Shown piece by piece: positions 16,206-24,354 of a stretch of DNA of 42,597 nt. The notes under the pieces are model-generated. The model saw only the letters and a list, made by a program, of their open reading frames with translations. It made no database searches and was not told where the DNA came from. Every line of letters begins with the position of its first letter. Position 1 is the stretch's first letter. A program made the position numbers and the translations under genes. This DNA comes from Candidatus Dietzia intestinigallinarum (lineage in GTDB: Bacteria > Actinomycetota > Actinomycetes > Mycobacteriales > Mycobacteriaceae). The stretch is from NCBI GenBank assembly GCA_019119875.1, contig DWWG01000062.1:1-42597 (forward strand), in the 5' to 3' direction.

Positions 16206-17519
16206 GTGACCACCAGCCCCCGTAAGGTCGCCATCGTCGGCGGCAACCGGATTCCGTTCGCCCGCTCGAACGGCAAGTACGCGGACGCGTCCAACCAGGA
16301 CATGCTCACCGCCGCGATCGACGGCCTGGCCGCCCGCTACCACCTGCAGGGTAAGCGCATCGGCGCCGTCGCCGCCGGAGCCGTGCTCAAGCACGCGCGC
16401 GACTTCAACCTCACCCGCGAGTCGGTCCTCGGCTCGGTGCTCGACGCCGCCACGCCCGCCTACGACGTGCAGCAGGCCTGCGGCACCGGCCTGGCCACCG
16501 CCATCCAGATCGGCGACCAGATCGCCATGGGGCGCATCGAGTCCGGCATCGCCGGCGGCTCCGACACCACCTCCGACGCCCCGCTGGCCGTCAACGACGA
16601 CCTCCGCAAGATCCTCATCAAGGTCTCGGCCGCCAAGACCAACCTCGACCGGATCAAGCTTCTCGGTGACATCCGCCCGCAGGCGATCGTCCCCGAGCAG
16701 CCGCAGAACGCCGAGCCGCGCACCGGCCTGTCGATGGGCGAGCACGCCGCCATCACCGCCCGCGAGATGGGCGTGACCCGCGAGGACCAGGACGCGTTCG
16801 CCGCCACCAGCCACCACAACCTGGCCGCCTCGTACGACTCCGGCTTCCAGGACGACCTGGTGACCCCGTACCTGGGCCTGCAGCGCGACGACAACATGCG
16901 CCCCGACTCCTCCGAGGAGAAGCTGGCCAAGCTCAAGCCGGTCTTCGGCAAGCGCGACGCCGAGGCCCACGGCACCGGGGCCACCATGACCGCCGGCAAC
17001 TCCACCCCGCTCACCGACGGCGCCTCCGCCGTGCTGCTGGCCAGCGAGGAGTGGGCGAAGGAGAACAAGCTCCCGGTCCGCGCCTACCTGGTGGATTCCG
17101 AGACCGCCGCCGTGGACTTCAACCACGGCCACGACGGACGCACCCCGGACGGGCTGCTCATGGCGCCCACCTACGCGGTGCCGCGCCTGCTCGAGCGCAA
17201 CGGACTCACCCTGCAGGACTTCGACTTCTACGAGATCCACGAGGCCTTCGCCTCGCAGGTCCTGGCCACCCTGGCCGCCTGGGAGTCCGACGAGTACTGC
17301 ACCGAGCGTCTCGGCCTGGACTCGGCGCTGGGCTCGATCGACCGCACCAAGCTCAACGTCAACGGCTCCTCGCTGGCGGCCGGCCACCCGTTCGCCGCGA
17401 CCGGTGGTCGCATCCTCGCCGCCACCGCCAAGCTGCTGGAGCAGAAGGGGTCGGGCCGCGCGCTCATCTCCATCTGCGCCGCCGGTGGCCAGGGCGTCAC
17501 CGCGATCATCGAGCGCTGA
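16206..17519 (+). CDS. fadA2: Acetyl-CoA acyltransferase (thiolase) FadA2
   Basis: A 437-residue thiolase. The nucleophile Cys92 is in QQACGTGLATA, His394 in GHPFAATGG and the second Cys, about residue 424, in SICAAGGQG. NEA-type catalytic geometry is present as HEAFASQ. It splits 3-ketoacyl-CoA to acyl-CoA plus acetyl-CoA. The GTG at 16206 has GGGAG eight nt upstream; GTG at 16197 overlaps that site. Divergent from fabG4; the neighbourhood matches M. tuberculosis fadA2 (Rv0243). Together with FabG4 and HtdX it could run beta-oxidation or a reversed chain-lengthening cycle. Confidence 0.93.
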   Translation: MTTSPRKVAIVGGNRIPFARSNGKYADASNQDMLTAAIDGLAARYHLQGKRIGAVAAGAVLKHARDFNLTRESVLGSVLDAATPAYDVQQACGTGLATAIQIGDQIAMGRIESGIAGGSDTTSDAPLAVNDDLRKILIKVSAAKTNLDRIKLLGDIRPQAIVPEQPQNAEPRTGLSMGEHAAITAREMGVTREDQDAFAATSHHNLAASYDSGFQDDLVTPYLGLQRDDNMRPDSSEEKLAKLKPVFGKRDAEAHGTGATMTAGNSTPLTDGASAVLLASEEWAKENKLPVRAYLVDSETAAVDFNHGHDGRTPDGLLMAPTYAVPRLLERNGLTLQDFDFYEIHEAFASQVLATLAAWESDEYCTERLGLDSALGSIDRTKLNVNGSSLAAGHPFAATGGRILAATAKLLEQKGSGRALISICAAGGQGVTAIIER

Positions 17520-17638
17520 CGCCCGCTCCGGCGACCGGATTTCGACCCCGGGTCGCACGATCGCCCGGCACGTCGTCGTCACCGACGCGCGAATAAACGT
17601 ATCCTCAGATGGACTGGTCGCGGGTGACGCCCGTGGCG

Positions 17639-17675
17639 GAGTGCAGCCCCCGCGTCCGGCGCGGGGGCTGCACTC
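17639..17675 (+). terminator. Very strong hairpin downstream of fadA2
   Basis: A perfect 16-bp stem, GAGTGCAGCCCCCGCG at 17639-17654 with its complement at 17660-17675, and a 5-nt loop. It sits 120 nt after the fadA2 stop, unusually far, which leaves room for a small transcript ending here. No T-run. Confidence 0.6.
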
Positions 17676-17784
17676 ATCGGTACCGGTCGGCCATAGTGGA
17701 CCCACAGTGCATCGGGTGGGACCACCCACCGGCACCGACACCGGCGACCGGCCGGATCAGTGCTGCCACCCGTGAGGAGCGTGA

Positions 17785-19734
17785 GTGCGCGTGGACGATT
17801 CCACCACCCACGACGAGGGCCCGGCCCGCCCCGTCGAGATCGAGGGTGCGGCCCACCGCCCGGCTGCGTCCGATCGCCGCCGGTACCGGCTGCGCACGCG
17901 CTGGATATACACCGGCGTCGGGATCTTCATGGCACTCGCCGTGCTGTACGGGTTCGACCTGGTCAACAGCATCGGTCGCGTGCCGCGCGGGACCGAGGTC
18001 GCCGGGATCGACGTGGGCGGGATGCGCACCGCCGACGCCGAGATGCTGCTCGTCTCAGAACTCGGGCCGAGAGTCGACGACGAGGTGGACCTGCGCGCCG
18101 GGGTGGTGTCGACGACGCTGGACCCCCAGGCCGTCGGTCTGTCCGTGGACTGGCAGGCCACCCTCGACCGGGCCGGGGAGCAGCCGCTCAACCCGTTCAC
18201 CCGCCTGATCAGCCTGTTCTGGAAGCACGAGGTGGGCATCGCGAGTGTCATCCCGGACGAGCGGCTGACCAACTTCCTCGAGCGACTGGCGCTCCAGGCC
18301 GATTTCGAGCCCCGCGAGGGCGCCATCTGGTTCGACCGGGACGAGGTGCGCTCGGCGATCCCGCTGGACGGGCAGCGGCTGGAGATCGAGAAGTCACGCG
18401 ACGCCGTGCTGGAGCACTGGCTCGACGACGACGGCGTGGACCTGCCCGTCGAGTACTCGCCCACCGAGACCGACGCCGACGAGGTCCGCGCCCTGATCCG
18501 CGACGTGGCCGAACCCGCCGCCTCCCGGGACGTGACACTGCTGGCCTCGCGACTGCGCCCCGACGGCACCGAGCCCCCCACGACCACCGTCACCACCCGC
18601 ATGCCGGTCCCGCCGCCCGCGCCCGGTCAGCCGCGCGCGAACCCGGCCGAGCGTGAGATCGAGATGGTGGAGCGCGACGACCCGGATGCCGTCCCGGTGG
18701 AGTTCCCGCGCGACCGGATCGGCGAATACCTGTCGTTCGTCCGGGAGGGGGCGGTCCTCGAACCGCGCTTCGACGCCGACGCGGCCAAGGGCATCCTCGA
18801 GCCGCTGCTGGAGGAGACCGAACAGGAGGGCAGGGACGCCACCTTCTCGTTCAGCGGGAACACCGCCTCCGTCGTCCCGGCGGTCCAGGGCCGCACCGTC
18901 AACTGGGGCCCGTTGCTCGGCGCGCTGCCGGGCCAGCTCACCGACACCGAGGGGCCGCGGATCGTGCCCGTCGGCTACGTGGAGCGCGAGCCGGAGCTGA
19001 GCACCGAGGACGCCGAGAAGGCGGGGATCCGCGCGCCCGTCGGCGAGTTCACCGTCGCGGTGGGCGCGGACGGCCGGGCGCAGTCGATGATCGCCTCGCT
19101 CTCCGGACACTTCATCCCGTCCGGCGCCCGCTTCTCCATGGAGGAGGTGGCGGGCCTGGTCTCCGGGGACACCTCGGCCGATGCGGTGGCCACCGCCCTG
19201 TTCAACGCGGCGCTCGAGGCGGGCGCCCGGGACATCGAGCGGACCGGCAGGGGCGTCGACGGCGAGGCCTTCCCCTCCGGACGTGACGCCACCGCCTCGG
19301 CGGACGTCGCCTTCAGCAACGGGCAGGGCACCGGGCTGGTGATCGACGCGTCCGGCAGCGGGAGCTCCGTCACGGTCCGGCTGTGGGGCACACCCGAGTA
19401 CGACGTGCGCATCTCGACCTCGCCCCGCACGGACATCCGCCGGCCGACGACCCGGGTCGTGACCACGGCCGGCTGTACCCCGTTCCCGGGCGAGGACGGC
19501 TACAGCGTGAGCGTGACGCGGGTGGTCTCGCGCGGCGACGAGCGGGTCAGCACGGACACCTTCTCCTCGAACTACGCCCCGCGGGACCGGATCGAGTGCC
19601 GGGAGTCCCGGCCGGCGCCCGGCGGCGGTGGCGAGGCGGCCCCGCCCGGCGAGCCGGTCGGCCCGCCCGCGGTCGAGATCCCGGGCCTGCCGCCCATCGA
19701 GCTCCCGCGCATCCCGGGCCTGCCCGGCAACTGA
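17785..19734 (+). CDS. Membrane-anchored VanW-like protein with peptidoglycan-binding-4-type repeats
   Basis: A 649-residue bitopic protein. A charged cytosolic N-terminus (1-38) is followed by one membrane helix (about 40-60), then VPRGTEVAGIDVGGM, the entry motif of YoaR/VanW proteins. Two to three domains like PG_binding_4 follow (to about 410). The VanW-like part (about 415-580) keeps FSMEEVAG, ALFNAALEAGA and FPSGRDAT but lacks the usual GGG-C-QVSST core, so it is divergent. The tail (about 610-649) is Pro/Gly-rich. The GTG at 17785 has GAGGAG 5-6 nt upstream. It acts at the cell wall by inference. It separates fadA2 from fadE5, which are neighbours in M. tuberculosis, so it is an insertion into a conserved lipid locus. 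Confidence 0.82.
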   Translation: MRVDDSTTHDEGPARPVEIEGAAHRPAASDRRRYRLRTRWIYTGVGIFMALAVLYGFDLVNSIGRVPRGTEVAGIDVGGMRTADAEMLLVSELGPRVDDEVDLRAGVVSTTLDPQAVGLSVDWQATLDRAGEQPLNPFTRLISLFWKHEVGIASVIPDERLTNFLERLALQADFEPREGAIWFDRDEVRSAIPLDGQRLEIEKSRDAVLEHWLDDDGVDLPVEYSPTETDADEVRALIRDVAEPAASRDVTLLASRLRPDGTEPPTTTVTTRMPVPPPAPGQPRANPAEREIEMVERDDPDAVPVEFPRDRIGEYLSFVREGAVLEPRFDADAAKGILEPLLEETEQEGRDATFSFSGNTASVVPAVQGRTVNWGPLLGALPGQLTDTEGPRIVPVGYVEREPELSTEDAEKAGIRAPVGEFTVAVGADGRAQSMIASLSGHFIPSGARFSMEEVAGLVSGDTSADAVATALFNAALEAGARDIERTGRGVDGEAFPSGRDATASADVAFSNGQGTGLVIDASGSGSSVTVRLWGTPEYDVRISTSPRTDIRRPTTRVVTTAGCTPFPGEDGYSVSVTRVVSRGDERVSTDTFSSNYAPRDRIECRESRPAPGGGGEAAPPGEPVGPPAVEIPGLPPIELPRIPGLPGN

Positions 19735-19746
19735 CCCCCAAGAAAA

Positions 19747-19817
19747 AATCCGCTACCCTCCCTCCGGACCCGCCACCCCCTGTGAGGGTGGGGGATCCGA
19801 AGCGGGAGTAGCGGATT
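19747..19817. terminator. Nested bidirectional terminator between the VanW-like gene and fadE5
   Basis: Outer arms AATCCGCTAC (19747-19756) and GTAGCGGATT (19808-19817) enclose an inner CCACCC/GGGTGG hairpin (about 19773-19791). The A-run before the left arm gives a T-run for the minus-strand gene. It lies between the stops of convergent genes. Confidence 0.7.
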
Positions 19818-19836
19818 CCCGGTCGGGGTCAGGCGA

Positions 19837-21675
19837 TCAGAAGGCGGCCTCGTCCAGCTCCATGAGATCGTTGCCGAGGTCGGCGACGATCCCGCGGGTG
19901 GCGGTGATCAGCGGGAGCTCGTTCGCGGCGAACCAGCGGGCGGCCGCGATCTTGCCCTGGTAGAAGGCCTTGTCGTCGTCGTCGGCACCCTCGAGGGCCC
20001 CGAGCGCGACCTCGGCGCCGACCAGCAGGCGCCAGCCCATGACCAGGTCACCGAACGCCATCAGCACGCGCACCGACGCCAGGCCGATGGTGTAGAGACG
20101 CTTGGGATCCTCCTGCGCGGCCATCAGGTGGTCGAAGCAGGTGGCGATCATGGCCTCGACGTCGCCCAACGCGGTGGCGAGCCGCTCACGCTCGGCGGCG
20201 AGCTGGCCGTTCGAGGCGTCGTTCTCCAGGAACTTCTTGAGCTGAGCCGACACGTGGCCGACGGCGGTGCCGCGGTCGCGGGCGATCTTCCGGAAGAAGA
20301 AGTCCTGGGCCTGGATCGCCGTGGTGCCCTCGTACAGGGAGTCGATCTTCGCGTCGCGGATGTACTGCTCGATCGGGTAGTCCTGCAGGAAGCCGGAGCC
20401 GCCGAACGTCTGCAGCGACTCGGTGAGCACCTCGTACGCCCGCTCCGAACCCACGCCCTTGACGATCGGCAGGAGCAGATCGTTGACGCGGTGGGCCATC
20501 TCGGCGTCCGCGCCCGAGACGCGGGCGGCGATGGTCTCGTCCTGGTGGGCGGCGGTGTACATGTACACGGCGCGCAGCCCCTCGGCGAACGCCTTCTGAC
20601 GGATCAGCGCGCGACGCACGTCCGGGTGATGCGTGATGGTGACGCGCGGGGCGGTCTTGTCCGCCATCTGCGCCATGTCGCCGCCCTGGACGCGCTCCTT
20701 GGCGTACTCCAGCGCGTTGAGGTACCCGGTCGACAGGGTCGAGATGGCCTTCGTGCCGACCATCATGCGGGCGTGCTCGATCACGTCGAACATCTGGCGG
20801 ATGCCCTGGTTGAGCTCGTCGCCGCCGATCATCCAGCCCTTCGCCGGGACGCCGTGCCCGCCGAAGGTCAGCTCACACGTGGTGGAGACCTTGAGGCCCA
20901 TCTTGTGCTCGACGCCCGTGACGAACACGCCGTTGCGCTCGCCCAGCTCGTTCTTCTCGAAGTCGAAGTGGTACTTCGGCACGAAGAACAGCGACAGGCC
21001 CTTGGTGCCGGGGCCGGCGCCCTCGGGGCGGGCCAGGACCAGGTGGAAGATGTTCTCGAACATGTCGTCCGAGTCGGCCGAGGTGATGAAGCGCTTGACG
21101 CCCTCGATGTGCCACGAGCCGTCGTCCTGCTTGACCGCCTTGGTGCGGCCGGCGCCGACGTCCGAACCGGCGTCCGGCTCGGTGAGGACCATGGTGGCGC
21201 CCCAGCCGCGCTCGACGCAGGTGGCGGCCCACTTCTTCTGCTCCTCGGTGCCGTTCTCGTACATCACCGCGGCGAAGGACGGGCCCGCCGAGTACATGTA
21301 GGCGGCCGGGTTGGAGCCGAGCATCATCTCGCCGGTCGCCCACACGAGGCTCCGCGGCGCCGGCATGCCGCCGATGTCCTCGGGCAGGCCCATGAGGGTG
21401 TAGCCGGCGTCGTACCAGGCGGAGAACGACTTCTTGAAGTCCTCGGGGATCGACACCGAGTGCGTCTCCGGGTCGAACACCGGCGGGTTGCGGTCGGCCG
21501 AGGCGAAGGACTCGGCGACGGGGCCCTCGGTCAGGGTCTTGACCTCGGCGAGGATGCCCTTCGCCGTGTCGGTGTCGAGATCGCCGAACTCGCCGGCGTC
21601 CAGTGCCTCGTTGATGCCGAGGACCTCGAACATGTTGAACTCGAGATCCCGGACGTTGCTCTTGTAATGACCCAT
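19837..21675 (-). CDS. fadE5: Acyl-CoA dehydrogenase FadE5
   Basis: A 612-residue acyl-CoA dehydrogenase of the long FadE5 type (611 in M. tuberculosis). FAD/substrate blocks are [16 protein letters not shown] at about 161-176 and [10 protein letters not shown] at 195-204; the probable catalytic base is Glu449 in [15 protein letters not shown]. The extended C-terminal domain (after about 465) is typical of this subgroup. It oxidises acyl-CoA to trans-2-enoyl-CoA, with electrons passing to ETF. The ATG at 21675 has GGAGAA eight nt upstream. It is transcribed away from the repeat-protein gene; the shared region has a dyad related to that before fabG4/fadA2. Confidence 0.95.
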   Translation of the reverse strand: MGHYKSNVRDLEFNMFEVLGINEALDAGEFGDLDTDTAKGILAEVKTLTEGPVAESFASADRNPPVFDPETHSVSIPEDFKKSFSAWYDAGYTLMGLPEDIGGMPAPRSLVWATGEMMLGSNPAAYMYSAGPSFAAVMYENGTEEQKKWAATCVERGWGATMVLTEPDAGSDVGAGRTKAVKQDDGSWHIEGVKRFITSADSDDMFENIFHLVLARPEGAGPGTKGLSLFFVPKYHFDFEKNELGERNGVFVTGVEHKMGLKVSTTCELTFGGHGVPAKGWMIGGDELNQGIRQMFDVIEHARMMVGTKAISTLSTGYLNALEYAKERVQGGDMAQMADKTAPRVTITHHPDVRRALIRQKAFAEGLRAVYMYTAAHQDETIAARVSGADAEMAHRVNDLLLPIVKGVGSERAYEVLTESLQTFGGSGFLQDYPIEQYIRDAKIDSLYEGTTAIQAQDFFFRKIARDRGTAVGHVSAQLKKFLENDASNGQLAAERERLATALGDVEAMIATCFDHLMAAQEDPKRLYTIGLASVRVLMAFGDLVMGWRLLVGAEVALGALEGADDDDKAFYQGKIAAARWFAANELPLITATRGIVADLGNDLMELDEAAF

Positions 21676-21763
21676 GACGGTCTTCTCCGTTCGGAGTGCG
21701 GTGTCTTGGCAATGTGAGTAGCCGGGTGAGTCGGTGCTGGTCGCCGTGAGACGGAACAAGAAC

Positions 21764-21778
21764 CTACTCGCCGGTAAC
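21764..21778. promoter_or_regulatory. Operator-like dyad between fadE5 and the repeat-protein gene
   Basis: CTACTCGCCGGTAAC, whose reverse complement GTTACCGGCGAGTAG aligns with the sites at 16131 and 24244. It is about 90 bp before the fadE5 start and 126 bp before the gene at 21904. Confidence 0.55.
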
Positions 21779-21903
21779 AAGACAGATGTTAGTGCGTTGT
21801 CGGTCAACAGTCCAAGGTGAGGAAGGCTTCTGATTTCGCGACCTCGGGGACGCGGGCGCGCAGAACACCCTGTTCGGCGCGGGATGTGGGGCATCATCAG
21901 CAT

Positions 21904-23217
21904 ATGGCAGATATCCAGCCGAGGTTCCCCGGACCGTCGTCGGTCGTCGACGCCGCATCCCGCTTCGTCGCGTGGGAGCTCCGCGTCGCGCGGTACATGC
22001 TGTCCATCCCGGCGCGCATCGCGCTCCTGCTGGAGGACGCCGAGCTGATCGTCACCAGGGTCAACGCGATCATCGACAACGTCGAGCGCGCGGTGGCCGC
22101 CGTCGACCAGATCATCCTGGCCGCGGCGAACTCGGTGGACGAGGTCGACGTGACACTCGCCCGCGTCGGAGGGGTCGTCTCGCGTGCCGAACTCGCGGTG
22201 AGCGCGGCCGAGGGGATCGTCGCCCGCGTCGAGACCGCGGTGGACCGGGTCGAGCCGGTGGTCGAGCGGGTCGAACCGATCGTCGGTCGCGTGGAGTCCG
22301 TGGCCGAGACCGCCGAGGGGCTGGTGCTGCGGGTGGGCTCGGCGGTGACCGATGCCGAGGGGCTGGTGCTGCGGGTGGATTCGGCGGTGACCGATGCCGA
22401 GGGGCTGGTCCTGCGGGTGGGCTCGGCGACCGGAGACGCGGAACAGCTGGTCGGGCGGGTCGCGGCCGCGGTCGGCGATGCCGAGGCGCTCGTCGTGCGT
22501 GTCGACTCGGCTGTCGGGTCCGCGGAGGGACTGGTTCTGCGGGTGGATTCCGCGGTGGACGGTGCCGAGCGACTGGTCCTGCGCGTCGACTCGACCGTGG
22601 GGGACGCCGAGCAGCTGGTGCGCCGGGTCGGGACCGCCGTCGGCGACGCCGAGGAGCTCGTCCTGCGCGTGGACGCGACGGCCGACACCGCGGATGAGCT
22701 CGTGCTGCGGATCGACTCCACGGCCGGGGCGGCCGACGGGATCGTGGCGCGGGTCGACACGACGGTGGGGGAGGCGGGGCAGCTCGTCGAGCGCGCCGCT
22801 CCGTTGTTGGAGTTCGTGGAATCGACGGTCGCGAGCGTGCGACCGGTGCTCGAGGAACTGCTGCTGGAGGAGGGGGTCCGGGCCGAGCAGGCGAAGTTCA
22901 TCGCCGGCCGCGTCACCGAACTGCTGGTGGTGGCCGACGACGTGGCCACCAAGCTCGCGCCGATCGCGGGTCGTGTCGCCGACACCGTGGACTCCGACGA
23001 CTTCGAGGCCGTCCTCGAGGTGATCGACAATCTGCCGGCGATCATCCAGTCGGTCGAGAAGGACGTCATACCGGTGATCCGGTCGCTCGACACCGTGGCC
23101 CCGGAACTGTCCGAGATCCTGGTGGTGGCCAACAACTGCCTCGAGGCGCTCAACGGGATCCCGGGTTTCCAGATGCTGCGCCGCCGCGGCGGGGACAGCA
23201 GCAGGGGCATCAGCTAG
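21904..23217 (+). CDS. Unidentified protein built on 14-residue helical repeats
   Basis: A 437-residue acidic, Val/Ala/Glu/Asp-rich protein I cannot assign to a family. It has no signal peptide; a mildly hydrophobic stretch lies at about 31-50. Residues 137-290 are eleven tandem 14-mers of the form [15 protein letters not shown]; weaker copies extend to about 304, and related two-heptad spacing is seen back to about 65. The periodic Leu/Val with interspersed Arg/Asp/Glu predicts long amphipathic helices or a coiled coil. Non-repeat helical domains follow (305-437), ending in RRRGG. The ATG at 21904 has no clear ribosome site. It is divergent from fadE5 across a shared operator-like region, which suggests a lipid-related role, perhaps surface coating as in phasins; this is inference only. 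Confidence 0.8.
   Translation: MADIQPRFPGPSSVVDAASRFVAWELRVARYMLSIPARIALLLEDAELIVTRVNAIIDNVERAVAAVDQIILAAANSVDEVDVTLARVGGVVSRAELAVSAAEGIVARVETAVDRVEPVVERVEPIVGRVESVAETAEGLVLRVGSAVTDAEGLVLRVDSAVTDAEGLVLRVGSATGDAEQLVGRVAAAVGDAEALVVRVDSAVGSAEGLVLRVDSAVDGAERLVLRVDSTVGDAEQLVRRVGTAVGDAEELVLRVDATADTADELVLRIDSTAGAADGIVARVDTTVGEAGQLVERAAPLLEFVESTVASVRPVLEELLLEEGVRAEQAKFIAGRVTELLVVADDVATKLAPIAGRVADTVDSDDFEAVLEVIDNLPAIIQSVEKDVIPVIRSLDTVAPELSEILVVANNCLEALNGIPGFQMLRRRGGDSSRGIS
22312..22773 (+). repeat. Eleven 42-bp tandem repeats inside the helical-repeat gene
   Basis: Eleven in-frame 42-bp units encode residues 137-290 of the protein. Adjacent units near 22312-22437 are nearly identical at DNA level (GCCGAGGGGCTGGTGCTGCG repeats), pointing to recent expansion at the front of the array; later units are more diverged. 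Confidence 0.9.
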
Positions 23218-23290
23218 CCGGCTCGCGCCCGCCCGGGCGAGGACGCTCTGCACAGGGGGCGGCGGGATCATCATCGGCCACCGCACGCCG

Positions 23291-23350
23291 AACTTTGGTG
23301 GCACCACTGTGAGATTCGGGCCGATTTCTCACGCTGGTGCCACCAAGGTT
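23291..23350. repeat. 60-bp imperfect palindrome
   Basis: The 30-nt arms match at 24 of 30 positions and both contain TGGTGGCACCA and GTGAGA. The centre is at 23320/23321. It may be the terminator of the repeat-protein gene (73 nt after its stop) or a REP-like element. Confidence 0.75.
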
Positions 23351-23374
23351 CGCGGTGGTGTCTCCAAAGCGCTC

Positions 23375-23512
23375 GGTGCTGGCGGTGGCGGGGGCTCGGT
23401 AGTCGGGCTGGCGGTGCACCTGCGGGCGGCGCTGGTGGCGGGCTCGGTACCGGGGCTGGCGGTCAACCGGGGTTGGTGCTGGCGGTGGCGGGGGCTCGGT
23501 AGCCGGGCTGGC
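23375..23512. repeat. GC-rich degenerate repeats with about 50-bp spacing
   Basis: A 38-bp unit at 23375-23412 recurs at 23475-23512 with one mismatch, exactly 100 bp away. A shorter diverged copy lies between (about 23430-23464). Shared core: GGCTCGGTAGYCGGGCTGGC. Confidence 0.8.
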
Positions 23513-23568
23513 TACAGGAGTGTCTACAGTCGCCACTGCTTTGGGGGCCCACGTGGCGTCCTGAAATG

Positions 23569-23598
23569 CGAAAAGCCCCAGCTCGCTGGGGCTTTTCG
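23569..23598 (-). terminator. Terminator of tRNA-Gly
   Basis: CGAAAAGCCCCAGC and GCTGGGGCTTTTCG form a stem of about 13 bp with a CTCG loop and T-run on either strand. It begins 7 nt after the tRNA 3' end. Confidence 0.9.
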
Positions 23599-23605
23599 GC
23601 ACTGG

Positions 23606-23676
23606 AGCCGATGACGGGAATCGAACCCGCGCTGTCTGCTTGGGAAGCAGAAGTTCTACCATTGAACTACATCGGC
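23606..23676 (-). tRNA. tRNA-Gly (anticodon CCC)
   Basis: A 71-nt cloverleaf read on the minus strand. Acceptor GCCGATG pairs with CATCGGC, D-arm GTTC/GAAC, anticodon stem TCTGC/GCAGA with loop TTCCCAA (anticodon CCC, reading GGG), 4-nt variable loop, T-arm GCGGG-TTCGATT-CCCGT, discriminator T. CCA is not encoded. A possible -10 (TAATCT) lies about 23 nt upstream at 23699-23704. Confidence 0.95.
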
Positions 23677-23782
23677 ACTGCCCGTCGTGGGCTGGTCCAG
23701 ATTAGCACGAGGCCGGCCGCGCGCGGCCGCGGTGGGTCGCTTCGGGGGCGACTCGCCGGCGCAGGGGCGACGTCCCGGCCTG

Positions 23783-23822
23783 CTCTGGGGCCTACTTCTC
23801 GTCCTCTGGGGCCTACTTCTCG
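23783..23822. repeat. 19-bp direct repeat (21-bp period) over a stop codon
   Basis: CTCTGGGGCCTACTTCTCG at 23783-23801 and 23804-23822 are identical. The second copy contains the minus-strand stop (23813-23815) of the small membrane protein; the first supplies another in-frame stop 21 nt further on. Confidence 0.9.
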
Positions 23823-24112
23823 CCGCCCTCCCGGTCACCCTTCTCGGCGGCCTTCGCCCTGGCTGCCGCCGCCTTGCGCCGGGCGCCCGGGGTCATGGCC
23901 CGCCTGGGCTGGTTGAGCGAGGCGCGGGGCACGAAGCCGAACCCGATGCCGCCGATCACGGCCACCGCGATCGCCCCGATGATCCACGGGGTGGGCGACA
24001 TGTAGCTGGTGACGCCCATGAGCGCGATCATCACGGCCAGGCCGACGCAGACCCAGGACCACGTGGTCCAGCGCCACACGTACTTGGATGGCTCTTCCCT
24101 GAACTCGTCCAT
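23813..24112 (-). CDS. Small two-helix membrane protein, hypothetical
   Basis: A 99-residue protein with an acidic N-terminus (MDEFREEPSKY), two membrane helices (about 16-37 and 43-62) and a basic Ala/Lys/Arg tail (71-99). I do not recognise a named function, though small proteins of this shape are common in Mycobacteriales. The ATG at 24112 is the only good start; the ribosome site is weak (TGGGG). It lies upstream of tRNA-Gly on the same strand and is divergent from the DUF2470-like gene, with an operator-like dyad between them. Confidence 0.7.
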   Translation of the reverse strand: MDEFREEPSKYVWRWTTWSWVCVGLAVMIALMGVTSYMSPTPWIIGAIAVAVIGGIGFGFVPRASLNQPRRAMTPGARRKAAAARAKAAEKGDREGGEK

Positions 24113-24243
24113 GGCCCCATTTCACCACGTCAGCACGGGTTGGCGCACATCCGATTCCGGCGACGGGGCTGCCGGGCCCGCCGGAGCGCGGCGCTTCGCA
24201 CCCGACAACTGGGCGCCCTGTGTCCAGATTCACGCATCCATTT

Positions 24244-24258
24244 GTTACTCACGGGTAG
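24244..24258. promoter_or_regulatory. Third copy of the GTTAC-N5-RGTAR dyad
   Basis: GTTACTCACGGGTAG resembles the sites before fadE5 and fabG4/fadA2. It lies between the divergent small membrane protein (start 24112) and the DUF2470-like gene (start 24355). The middle differs, so this is the weakest of the three. Confidence 0.4.
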
Positions 24259-24354
24259 CTTTTTGGCGCCGGAGAGCGCTTAATTGATGAGGAACAGTCC
24301 GTTACCGGGCCGTGAATGATCGGTCGACGGACGTCCATGCGCAGGAGGTGCGTG

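Larger units (their letters stand above)
23218..23605. other. 388-nt stretch without a gene: palindrome, GC-rich repeats, terminator
   Basis: After the repeat-protein stop this gap holds a 60-bp imperfect palindrome (23291-23350), three degenerate copies of a GC-rich motif (23375-23512) and the tRNA terminator (23569-23598). No frame here looks coding; a reading frame running through the tRNA on the minus strand is a tRNA-derived artefact. Confidence 0.7.

Noticed and set aside
22312..22773. Regular 42-bp repeats as a possible CRISPR array
   Set aside because: Units are contiguous, in frame, coding, and have no unique spacers; no cas genes are near.
21676..23307. N-terminal extension of fadE5 to 1156 residues
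   Set aside because: The extension is antisense to the 14-residue-repeat gene; the normal FadE5 N-terminus and a ribosome site are at 21675.
23210..23662. A 150-residue minus-strand frame starting MVELLLPKQTARVRFPSSAP
   Set aside because: Its first part is the translation of tRNA-Gly and its flank, a well-known artefact; the rest is repeats.
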